Positions 23,093 to 29,826 of a stretch of DNA of 38,398 nucleotides are shown in pieces (the first letter of the stretch is position 1; each line of letters starts with the position of its first letter). The position numbers and the translations under genes were made by a program. The stretch is from Chloroflexota bacterium (GTDB lineage: Bacteria; Chloroflexota; Anaerolineae; UBA4142), in assembly GCA_016865935.1 (NCBI GenBank), contig VGOB01000019.1:1-38398 (forward strand), in the 5' to 3' direction. The notes beneath the pieces were generated by a model that ran no database searches, was not told where the DNA came from, and was given only the letters and a program-made list of their open reading frames with translations.

Positions 23093-23790
23093 ACGCGCGA
23101 TTTTTCGTCGTCGCGATTTTCGTCGCGCTGAGCATCGCGACATTTGGCGCGCGCGCGCCGCTCGCGTCCGCGCAAGCGCCCACCGAAGAACCGACCAAGC
23201 GTCCGTACGTTTTTCCCACACCGATCTTTATCCCGACGTACGCGAACGATACGCCGCCCGCGCCGCCCACGCGCGTCGCGCCGACGGCAACGCCGCCCGC
23301 GCCTGCCGGAACTCCGGCGGCAACTGAACCAGCCGCAAGCGAGCAAACGTACACGGTCCAGTCCGGCGATTCACTCTGGATCATCGCGCAAAAAGTGTAC
23401 GGCAACGGATCGAAATATCCATTGATCGCCAACGCGAACGACATCACGACCACGACGCGTTTGCGAACTGGAATGATCTTGAAAATTCCGAACGCGCCAG
23501 GCATCGCCACGCTCGCGCCCACACCCGCGCCCACAGTGCCGACGCTTTTCCCGACCCTCGCGCCGACCAGCGCGCCAGCACTTGCGTCGCCGACGCCAAC
23601 TCCCGCACCAACGGCGGCGTGGCTGATCCCCGCCTCTCTCAACGAAAGCGCGACGCTCGCGCTCCAAATTCTCGCCGCGCTCTGCGCGCTGGGCGCGCTC
23701 GCGGCGGCGATTCTGGCGTACTTGAGGTACGCGCGCGCGCGCCGCTTGCAACGCATCGAAGAAGGCAAGCCGCCAATCCGGTTGCGCTGA
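23089..23790 (+). CDS. Secreted or anchored LysM-domain protein
   Basis: A 233-residue protein with a signal peptide (about 1-28, cleavage likely near ASAQA), a Pro/Thr/Ala linker (30-86), one LysM domain (87-133, TYTVQSGDSLWIIAQKVYG) that should bind peptidoglycan or chitin-like GlcNAc polymers, a second Thr/Pro/Ala stalk, a C-terminal transmembrane helix (about 190-212) and a basic tail. The topology places LysM outside, anchored in the cytoplasmic membrane. The ATG overlaps the previous stop as ATGA. A strong terminator follows. Confidence 0.9.
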   Translation: MNARFFVVAIFVALSIATFGARAPLASAQAPTEEPTKRPYVFPTPIFIPTYANDTPPAPPTRVAPTATPPAPAGTPAATEPAASEQTYTVQSGDSLWIIAQKVYGNGSKYPLIANANDITTTTRLRTGMILKIPNAPGIATLAPTPAPTVPTLFPTLAPTSAPALASPTPTPAPTAAWLIPASLNESATLALQILAALCALGALAAAILAYLRYARARRLQRIEEGKPPIRLR

Positions 23791-23797
23791 AAATCAG

Positions 23798-23833
23798 GAA
23801 ACCAGGTTTCTACGAGAAACCTGGTTTCTTTTT
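23798..23833 (+). terminator. Intrinsic terminator after the LysM gene
   Basis: GAAACCAGGTTTCT (23798-23811) pairs perfectly with AGAAACCTGGTTTC (23815-23828) over a 3-nt loop, followed by TTTTT. It closes the plus-strand operon. The convergent DUF167 gene uses the same stem as coding sequence for its last residues. Confidence 0.9.
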
Positions 23834-24106
23834 CATATCTTCCGCCGTCACACCGCGCACGCGCACGATTTTGCGCCGCGCGGTTTGCCCGCTGATGATT
23901 TCGATCTGCGCGCGGCGCACGCCGAGCATCTCCGCCAGAAACGCGATCAGCGCGTCGTTCGCTTTGCCTTCGACCGGCGGCGCAGTCAAACGAACCTTGA
24001 GCGCGTCCCCTTCGACTCCCGCGATCTGATTTTTGCTCGCGCGCGGCACAACCTTGACGACGAATGTCACCGCGCCATTGGCTTGTCTCAATTTGTCATT
24101 TGTCAT
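23810..24106 (-). CDS. DUF167 (YggU-like) protein
   Basis: A 98-residue protein of the small DUF167 family, whose role is unknown. The conserved core is visible: FVVKVVPRASKNQIAG, then LTAPPVEGKANDALIAFLAE and IEIISGQTARRKIVRV. The first codons fall in a heptad array and the last ones (KKKPGFS) in the terminator stem of the convergent LysM gene. ATG at 24106 and TTG at 24112 are both possible starts, and neither has a clear ribosome binding site. It is last in a recJ-led minus-strand set. Confidence 0.85.
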   Translation of the reverse strand: MTNDKLRQANGAVTFVVKVVPRASKNQIAGVEGDALKVRLTAPPVEGKANDALIAFLAEMLGVRRAQIEIISGQTARRKIVRVRGVTAEDMKKKPGFS

Positions 24107-24124
24107 TTGCAATTTGTCATTCGA
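24090..24124. repeat. Heptad array at the DUF167 start
   Basis: Five exact 7-bp units (AATTTGT, CATTTGT, CATTTGC, AATTTGT, CATTCGA) span the DUF167 start codon and the stop codon of the upstream membrane protein gene. Confidence 0.85.
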
Positions 24125-24485
24125 TCCAAATGCCGCTGACCAATCGCGCGAGGCACACCGCCGCGATCACAAGTCCCAGCGCGATTTGTCCCGTCAGCAA
24201 CACGAACGCAGACGCGTAGACTGCCGCGAACGCGACATAGAAACCGAACGTTCCGACGATCAAACGGCGCGGCGTCGAATGACTGCGCGCCATTTGCCGC
24301 AAGCCGAACAGCATCATTGGAATTTCGAGTAACGCGAGCGACAACAGAATCACAAGAGTAATCGCGGTGACGATTGTGCCTTGCAACAAAAGCGGGATGC
24401 GCGCGCTGAGCGCGCTCGCGCCCGCGTAGATGCCCGCGCCAGTCGCCAAACCGATGATGCCCGAAGCAAGCAAGTCGCGCTTCAA
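24117..24485 (-). CDS. Small four-helix membrane protein
   Basis: A 122-residue protein with four predicted transmembrane helices (about 7-27, 33-58, 75-95 and 98-118) and a basic loop RQMARSHSTPRR in the middle. I do not recognise the family. The start is TTG with GGAG five bases upstream. It follows recJ by 52 bp and may share its transcript. The last codons fall in a heptad array. Confidence 0.75.
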   Translation of the reverse strand: MKRDLLASGIIGLATGAGIYAGASALSARIPLLLQGTIVTAITLVILLSLALLEIPMMLFGLRQMARSHSTPRRLIVGTFGFYVAFAAVYASAFVLLTGQIALGLVIAAVCLARLVSGIWIE

Positions 24486-24510
24486 CTTTTCTCCAGCAAT
24501 TGTCTACCAA

Positions 24511-24552
24511 CAGCAATCAGCGATCAGCCGTCAGCGGTCATCCGTCGTCGGT
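24511..24552. repeat. Heptad array over the recJ stop codon
   Basis: Six exact 7-bp units (CAGCAAT, CAGCGAT, CAGCCGT, CAGCGGT, CATCCGT, CGTCGGT) cover the end of recJ, including the stop codon at 24538, and part of the following gap. Confidence 0.85.
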
Positions 24553-26247
24553 CGGCTTGATGTCCTTCACATTCAACTGCAACCGCGTCTCGCCGTTCCA
24601 CGTGCGCGCGTCGAGTTGATACGCGACATCAATCCGTGGCGGCAGTTTGCCCAGCCAACTTCCCTGCCGAAACGCGATCGCATCCCAGGTAATTTGCGCG
24701 TCGCTCAAGATCAACTTGAGATGTTCCGTGCCGACCACGCGCGCTTCGCGCGCGACGACGTTGCGACTGACGAAAATCGGTTCGCGGTTGCCGTAACCGA
24801 ACGGCGCGAGTTGTTCCAGCGCTTTGTGCAGCGCCCAGTTCATTTCGCTCAACGATGCTTCCGCGTCCACCGCCAACGTCGGCGCGAGTTCGGCAAGCAA
24901 AAGTTCGCGCGCGGCGATCGCGCGCAAGCGCGTTTCGAGCGCAGATAAATTTTCGTTGCGCACGGTAAAGCCCGCCGCCATCGCGTGACCGCCGTGCCGG
25001 ATGAGCAGATCGCGGCACTCGTCCAGCGCGCCGACGATGTTGAACTCGCTGATGCTGCGCGCCGAGCCGCGACTTTCCGTTTCGCCGCGATGCACCGCGA
25101 CGGAGGGGCGATAAAATTCTTCCGTGAGGCGGCTGGCGATCAAACCGACAATGCCTTCGAGAAAACTTGGATCGACGACAAACAGCAGCGGCTCCGCATC
25201 GGCAAACGCGGCGACCGCGTCGCGCGCCTTGAGCGTCAATTCGCTCGTGAGGTTCTGCCGATTGCGATTCGTCCCTTCGAGTTCTTGCGCGAGTTTTTCC
25301 GCTTCGTCCGGGTAAATCGTCGTGAGCAAATCGTACGCGCGCAACGCGTGCTCCAAGCGTCCCGCCGCATTCAGGCGCGGCGCAAGCGTAAAACCGATGT
25401 GACCCGCGTCGAGCGTTTCGGGTTTGAGCGCGGCGTGACGAATCAACGCCTGGATCCCAGGTCGCTCCGATTGCCGCAGGCGCGCGATGCCGCGCTTGAC
25501 GAGCGCGCGATTTTCGTTCGTCAATGGAACGAGATCGGCGACGGTCCCGAGCGCGACGAGATCGAGCAACGCGTCTTCGGAAACCGGCGTTTGATTTTTG
25601 AGCGGCACGCGCTCATTGACGCGCAACAATCCCTGCGCGAGTTTGAACGCGACGCCGACGCCCGACAATTCTTTCGCCGGATATTGGCACTGCGGTTGTT
25701 TCGGATCGATCACCGCGAACGCGTGGGGCAGTTGATCGGTTGGCGCGTGATGATCGGTGATGACCATATCCAAGCCGATGCGCGTGGCGAACGCGACTTC
25801 GGCGAGCGAACGGACGCCGCAATCCACCGTGATCACGACGCGCACGCCGTCGTCCTTCAATTGTTGCAGCGCTTCCAGATTCAAGCCGTATCCCTCGTCA
25901 ACGCGATGCGGAATATACGGCTTGACCTTTGCGCCGAGCGATCTCAAAACTTGAACGAGGAGCGCGGTCGCGGTGACGCCATCCGCGTCGAAATCGCCGT
26001 AGACCGCGATAGATTCGCCCGCGCGCATCGCGCGCCGCAATCGCTCGACCGCATCGTTCATGCCGCGCATTTGAAACGGATTGCCAATCAGCGCGTCGGG
26101 CGCGAGAAATGCGTCGGCTTGTTCCGGCGTGGTGATGCCGCGATTGTAAAGAACCTGGACGATCAAGGGGGGCAGGTTGGAAAAGCGCGCGATGATCGCA
26201 GACGCGACGCGCGGCGCGATTTGCCAGCGTTTGGGTTTGGGAGACAC
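24538..26247 (-). CDS. recJ: Single-stranded-DNA-specific exonuclease RecJ
   Basis: DHH-family 5'-3' exonuclease for recombinational repair and mismatch repair. It has 569 residues: metal-binding DFDADG (85-90), DCGVRS, DHH (165-167), ELSGVGVAFKLA, FTLAPRLNAAGRL, the DHHA1 motif RHGGHAMAAGF and a C-terminal OB-like domain (PFGYGNREPIF). The GTG start at 26247 has GGAG five bases upstream, so I prefer it to a TTG at 26304. A promoter and a REP-type palindrome lie upstream. Confidence 0.96.
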   Translation of the reverse strand: MSPKPKRWQIAPRVASAIIARFSNLPPLIVQVLYNRGITTPEQADAFLAPDALIGNPFQMRGMNDAVERLRRAMRAGESIAVYGDFDADGVTATALLVQVLRSLGAKVKPYIPHRVDEGYGLNLEALQQLKDDGVRVVITVDCGVRSLAEVAFATRIGLDMVITDHHAPTDQLPHAFAVIDPKQPQCQYPAKELSGVGVAFKLAQGLLRVNERVPLKNQTPVSEDALLDLVALGTVADLVPLTNENRALVKRGIARLRQSERPGIQALIRHAALKPETLDAGHIGFTLAPRLNAAGRLEHALRAYDLLTTIYPDEAEKLAQELEGTNRNRQNLTSELTLKARDAVAAFADAEPLLFVVDPSFLEGIVGLIASRLTEEFYRPSVAVHRGETESRGSARSISEFNIVGALDECRDLLIRHGGHAMAAGFTVRNENLSALETRLRAIAARELLLAELAPTLAVDAEASLSEMNWALHKALEQLAPFGYGNREPIFVSRNVVAREARVVGTEHLKLILSDAQITWDAIAFRQGSWLGKLPPRIDVAYQLDARTWNGETRLQLNVKDIKPTDDG

Positions 26248-26275
26248 ACTGACTCCGATGTTTAAGGTTGTTGCG

Positions 26276-26304
26276 ATTTTACCACGAGGAAGGATTAGAC
26301 GCAA
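26276..26304 (-). promoter_or_regulatory. Candidate recJ promoter
   Basis: On the minus strand TTGCGT (26299-26304), 17 bp, then TAAAAT (26276-26281). The -10 matches well and the -35 partly. The leader to the GTG start would be about 22 nt. Confidence 0.5.
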
Positions 26305-26313
26305 ACATAGAGA

Positions 26314-26398
26314 GTGTCATTGCGAGCGCAGTGCGCGAAGCAATCTCCACGTAGCGATTCGGAGATTGCTTCGCGAAGACCGCTCCTCGCAATGACAC
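26314..26398. repeat. REP-type palindrome (TGTCATTGCGAG family), copy 2
   Basis: GTGTCATTGCGAG opens and CTCGCAATGACAC closes the element, with GAAGCAATCTC and GAGATTGCTTC as inner arms. It is the same family as the copy at 20903-20984 and lies in the divergent recJ-acetyltransferase gap. Confidence 0.85.
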
Positions 26399-26413
26399 AT
26401 CGCACGCGCGCCG

Positions 26414-26443
26414 TTTCCGTTTTTTGTCTCTCTGCGGTATAAT
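26414..26443 (+). promoter_or_regulatory. Promoter of the acetyltransferase gene
   Basis: A perfect -10 TATAAT (26438-26443) with only a weak -35 (TTTCCG at 26414-26419, 18-bp spacer). Transcription would start about 15 bases before the ribosome binding site AGGAG. Confidence 0.55.
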
Positions 26444-26464
26444 CCAATCAGGAGTAAAAAACCT

Positions 26465-26968
26465 ATGAACCTCACCATCCGCCGCGCTGAGCCAGGCGAC
26501 TATGAAGCGATCCACAAAATTTTTACTTGCCCGAAAGTGATTTGGGGGACGCTTCAAATCCCGTATCCTTCGCTCGAGCAATGGCGCAAAAAAATTGCGG
26601 AACCGCCAGAGGGATTTTACTCGCTCGTCGCGTGCGTGGACAGCGATGTCGTCGGGCAAATCGGCTTGCACACCTTTCCGAATCGTCCGCGCCGCCGTCA
26701 CGTCGGCGAAATCGGAATGATGGTGCGCGACGATTGGCAAGGCAAGGGCATCGGCACCGCGTTGATGCAAGCCGCAATCGATCTCGCCGACAAATGGCTC
26801 AACTTGTTCCGCCTCGAACTGGGTGTGTACTCCGACAACGAGCCCGCGATCAAGTTGTACAAGAAATTCGGCTTTCAAGTCGAAGGGACCCAAATCGGTC
26901 ACGCGTTCCGCGACGGGCAATACGTGGATACGTTGATGATGGCGCGGGTGCGCTTGCCGTCGAGATGA
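26465..26968 (+). CDS. GNAT-family N-acetyltransferase
   Basis: A 167-residue acetyl-CoA-dependent acetyltransferase. Motif A is clear: GMMVRDDWQGKGIGTALM (84-101), with the Q-x-x-G-x-G pyrophosphate loop at 92-97. It is followed by the conserved helix, LELGVYSDNEPAIKLYKKFGF and a C-terminal beta strand. The layout resembles YhhY/RimJ-like enzymes acting on amino acids or small amines. The substrate is not evident. AGGAG lies ten bases before the ATG. It stands alone between a divergent recJ and a convergent ferredoxin gene. Confidence 0.93.
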   Translation: MNLTIRRAEPGDYEAIHKIFTCPKVIWGTLQIPYPSLEQWRKKIAEPPEGFYSLVACVDSDVVGQIGLHTFPNRPRRRHVGEIGMMVRDDWQGKGIGTALMQAAIDLADKWLNLFRLELGVYSDNEPAIKLYKKFGFQVEGTQIGHAFRDGQYVDTLMMARVRLPSR

Positions 26969-27006
26969 AAAAACCTGGAAGGTTTCGGAACCCTTCCAGG
27001 TTTTTG
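26968..27006. terminator. Bidirectional intrinsic terminator
   Basis: AAACCTGGAAGG (26971-26982) pairs with CCTTCCAGGTTT (26992-27003) over a 9-nt loop. A T-run follows on the plus strand and AAAAAA precedes on the plus strand, giving a U-run on the minus strand as well. It serves the two convergent genes on either side. Confidence 0.9.
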
Positions 27007-27009
27007 TTT

Positions 27010-28083
27010 CTACAGCACCGCGTCCAACGTGATTCCGCGCGCCGCCGCGCGTTCCACGCGCCAATCGTTTTCCGTGCGCGGCGTTGGCAAAACCTGATCG
27101 GCTGGACGGCGAATGAGTTGCAGCGCGTCTTGATCGCATGCCAGCACGCAGACGCCGCAACCGACGCACCGTGTTGCGTTGACGCGCGCGACCGCGTCCT
27201 CCATCGTCAGCGCGTCGAATTGACAGCGCGCGACGCACAGCTCGCAACCGATGCACAGCGCATCGTCCACGCGATTGACGAACGCGGATCGCGCGACGAC
27301 ATTCGCGATCCCGAGTGCTTTCATCCCGCGCAAGATCGCGCACGAGCAGGTACAGCAGTTGCAAATGTACCACAAGCCCTCTTGATTGTTGCTGACCGAA
27401 TGCACCAAGCCCGCTTCCGCCGCGCGGCGCAAAGTCGCCAACGCTTCAGCGCGCGTCAGCGCGCGAATCGCCGGACTGGATGCGAACGCGTCGGGAATCT
27501 GGCTCATCGTCATACACATTGCGATCGGATGCGCGCACGCCTCGCCGAGCAGCGATTTTTGTTTGCGGCAAATACAATCGAGGACGCCCCACGATTTTGC
27601 GCTGTTGATGATTTCGACCACGCTCTCGAACGGACGCACCTCGACATCGTTCTGCACCGTCTTGCCAACGGGAATGACGCGATGCACGGGCGGCGCGGCG
27701 TTCATCGCTTTGACAAACGCGCGCTGATAATACTCTTCGAACAAGCGCGCCAGTTCCGCATCCAGCGTACTGAACTGCATCTCGTAAATGCCGACGACGA
27801 AGGGCATCAGGTGATAGCCCATCCCCCCTTCCGCGCGTCCTGCCGCGATCAGTCCGCGCCGCGCCATCGCCTTGAGTTGCTTGCCTAACGCGTCCGCGTC
27901 CCCACCGAGGCGCGCGGCGATTTGCGCCGGCGTCTCGCGCGTCAAGCGCAATTGCGCGGCGAGCGCGGCTTCTTCCGGCGTAAACAATTTCGCGAGCAAT
28001 CGTAATTCCGCGCCGTCATCGGTTGGCGGAAAACCATTCGGCAGCGCGTCCAAGCGTTCGGCTAAAAGTTTGTACGGATTCAT
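27010..28083 (-). CDS. Winged-helix / Cys-rich / 2x[4Fe-4S] ferredoxin protein
   Basis: A 357-residue protein. The N-terminus (about 30-85) looks like a winged helix (LRLTRETPAQIAARLGGDADALGKQL). The middle has cysteine-rich segments, CICRKQKSLLGEACAHPIAMC and WYICNCCTCSC. The C-terminus carries two ferredoxin clusters, CIGCELCVARC (277-287) and CVGCGVCVLAC (306-316). This arrangement matches 4Fe-4S-binding proteins seen near respiratory or corrinoid enzymes. The specific partner is unknown. GGGGGG precedes the ATG. It follows the CAP protein gene on the same strand by 31 bp. Confidence 0.88.
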   Translation of the reverse strand: MNPYKLLAERLDALPNGFPPTDDGAELRLLAKLFTPEEAALAAQLRLTRETPAQIAARLGGDADALGKQLKAMARRGLIAAGRAEGGMGYHLMPFVVGIYEMQFSTLDAELARLFEEYYQRAFVKAMNAAPPVHRVIPVGKTVQNDVEVRPFESVVEIINSAKSWGVLDCICRKQKSLLGEACAHPIAMCMTMSQIPDAFASSPAIRALTRAEALATLRRAAEAGLVHSVSNNQEGLWYICNCCTCSCAILRGMKALGIANVVARSAFVNRVDDALCIGCELCVARCQFDALTMEDAVARVNATRCVGCGVCVLACDQDALQLIRRPADQVLPTPRTENDWRVERAAARGITLDAVL

Positions 28084-28114
28084 AATCCCCCCACCTGTTT
28101 GGATTTGTTCTACA

Positions 28115-28699
28115 TCAGCGCGGCGTTCCGAACATTTGCGCCCAGTAATGCTGATAGTTCACATTCCCGGTATCGTTCGCCAAGTAGTAATAGCCCACGC
28201 CCGTGTCACGGTATCCGCAATTCAAAATGTTCGCGCGATGCCCCGAACTATTCATCCATCCTTGCACGACACTTTCAGGGGTCGCGTATCCTGCCGCGAT
28301 ATTTTCCCCAATCGCTGACCAGCTATACCCCGCGCGCGTTGCGCGGGCGCCTGGTGATGAGCCATCCGACCCCGTGTGGCTGAAAAAATCGTCGAGCGCC
28401 ATATCCGTACTGTGTGCTTGAGCAGCATTCGTCAAGGCGATGTTCTTTGTCAACGCGGGGCATCCATTATTTGCCCGCTGTTGATTAACCAACTCGATTA
28501 CACGATCGGCAAAAGTAGTCGGTGTGGGTTGTTTGATGATGAGGGGCAAGAAAACCGTGTACGGGTCTTGTGCCGAATAAAGTCGGCGCGGTGTAGGTGT
28601 CTCTCCGTGTTGCGCAACCACTTTTTCGCTGAAGGAAAACACGCCTGACAATCCGATTACAATTGCCAGAAGAAAAATTATCCGTTGAACTCTCAGCAA
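28115..28699 (-). CDS. Secreted CAP-domain (SCP/PR-1) protein
   Basis: A 194-residue exported protein. The TTG start has AAGG just upstream and opens a signal peptide (RVQRIIFLLAIVIGLSGVFSF). A VFLPLIIK segment and a Thr/Pro linker follow, then a CAP domain with HSTDMALDDFFSHTGSDG, GENIAAGY, WMNSSGHRANIL and a GVGYYY strand. CAP proteins are secreted and bind lipids or peptidoglycan-like ligands, and some have protease-like residues. Its base composition is AT-richer than that of its neighbours. Its promoter and that of fmt diverge in a shared gap. Confidence 0.92.
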   Translation of the reverse strand: MLRVQRIIFLLAIVIGLSGVFSFSEKVVAQHGETPTPRRLYSAQDPYTVFLPLIIKQPTPTTFADRVIELVNQQRANNGCPALTKNIALTNAAQAHSTDMALDDFFSHTGSDGSSPGARATRAGYSWSAIGENIAAGYATPESVVQGWMNSSGHRANILNCGYRDTGVGYYYLANDTGNVNYQHYWAQMFGTPR

Positions 28700-28747
28700 A
28701 TACCTTCTCCCAAGAAATCTTGCAATAGCGGGATGGAATATATTGAC

Positions 28748-28776
28748 ATTATACACATAGTCACACGAAAACGAAA
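28748..28776 (-). promoter_or_regulatory. Candidate promoter of the CAP gene
   Basis: On the minus strand a perfect -10 TATAAT (28748-28753) lies 17 bp from a poor -35, TTTCGT (28771-28776). Confidence 0.45.
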
Positions 28777-28787
28777 ATCGAGTTTTG

Positions 28788-28796
28788 TGATACAAT
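28788..28796 (+). promoter_or_regulatory. Extended -10 promoter of fmt
   Basis: TGA followed by TACAAT (28791-28796) fits an extended -10 (TGnTATAAT). No -35 hexamer is recognisable. The leader would be about 90 nt, crossing the octad array. Confidence 0.45.
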
Positions 28797-28819
28797 AGCA
28801 ATGTGAGCAGTGAAGCAGG

Positions 28820-28868
28820 CAATCAGTCAACCAGTTGCCCAATCACCTAATCACCCACTCACCCAACC
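28820..28868. repeat. Heptad/octad array in the fmt leader
   Basis: Three 7-bp steps (CAATCAG, TCAACCA, GTTGCCC) run into three 8-bp steps (AATCACCT, AATCACCC, ACTCACCC). It lies between the fmt promoter and its ribosome binding site. It can be read in frame with fmt, but the strong site at 28882-28888 marks the real start. Confidence 0.7.
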
Positions 28869-28893
28869 GACGAAAAAAATTTCTGGAGGAACG

Positions 28894-29826
28894 ATGTCCC
28901 GCATCGTCTTTATGGGCACACCCGAATTTGCCGTACCGCTTCTCGACGCGCTGACGCGCACACCGCACGCCATCGTCGGCGTCTACACGCGCGCCGATCA
29001 ACCGGCGGGACGCGGCAAGCAACTGCAACCTTCGCCGATCAAACAACTCGCGCGCGCGCGCGGCTTGCCGATTTTTCAACCGCCAACACTGCGCGCGCCC
29101 GATCAGATCGCGCCACTGCGCGATCTCGCGCCCGATCTGATCGTCGTCGCGGCATACGGTCTGATTTTGCCGCGCGACATTTTGACGATTCCAGCGCGCG
29201 GGTGCGTCAACACGCACGCGTCGCTCCTGCCGCGCCATCGCGGCGCCGCGCCGGTGATGGCAGCAATTCTCGCAGGCGACGCGGAAACCGGCATTACGCT
29301 GATGCAAATGGACGAAGGACTCGACACGGGACCGCTTCTGGCGCAGCGCGCGATTCCGATCAATAACGACGACGCGACCGGCACGCTCACGCCGAAACTT
29401 GCGACGCTCGCCGCCGCATTGATGATCGAAACGTTGCCGCGCATTCTCACCGGCGACATCGCGCCGCAACCGCAAGACCACGCGCGCGCGACGATGTTCA
29501 AACAGATCAAAAAAGAGGAAGGGTTGATTGACTGGACGCGTCCCGCCATCGAAATCGCGCGGCGCGTCCGCGCGTTCAATCCCTGGCCCTCGGCATTCAC
29601 GTTTTGGCACGGCGCGCAACTGAAAATCTTGCGCGCGGACGCGGCGCCAAAAAAATCTGACGCCGAACCGGGGCGCGTAATTGAACTGGGAAAAGAAATC
29701 GCCGTCGTTTGCGGCGGCGGCGCGTTGATCTTGCGCGAGATTCAGTTGGCGGGCAAACGCGCGATGAATGTTAAAGAGTTTGCGCGCGGGCAGCGCGGGT
29801 TCGTTGAAAGTTTGTTAGTTGGATAG
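28894..29826 (+). CDS. fmt: Methionyl-tRNA formyltransferase
   Basis: Transfers a formyl group from 10-formyl-tetrahydrofolate to initiator Met-tRNA. It has 310 residues, the usual length: N-terminal IVFMGTPEFAVPLLDAL, the AAYGLILP strand, the formyl-transfer motif HASLLPRHRGAAPV, MDEGLDTGPLL, and a C-terminal OB-like tRNA-binding domain (IRAFNPWPSAF-like segment). GGAGG lies five bases before the ATG. Its last 12 bases overlap the end of the convergent GT-C-like gene, and no terminator separates them. Confidence 0.97.
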   Translation: MSRIVFMGTPEFAVPLLDALTRTPHAIVGVYTRADQPAGRGKQLQPSPIKQLARARGLPIFQPPTLRAPDQIAPLRDLAPDLIVVAAYGLILPRDILTIPARGCVNTHASLLPRHRGAAPVMAAILAGDAETGITLMQMDEGLDTGPLLAQRAIPINNDDATGTLTPKLATLAAALMIETLPRILTGDIAPQPQDHARATMFKQIKKEEGLIDWTRPAIEIARRVRAFNPWPSAFTFWHGAQLKILRADAAPKKSDAEPGRVIELGKEIAVVCGGGALILREIQLAGKRAMNVKEFARGQRGFVESLLVG

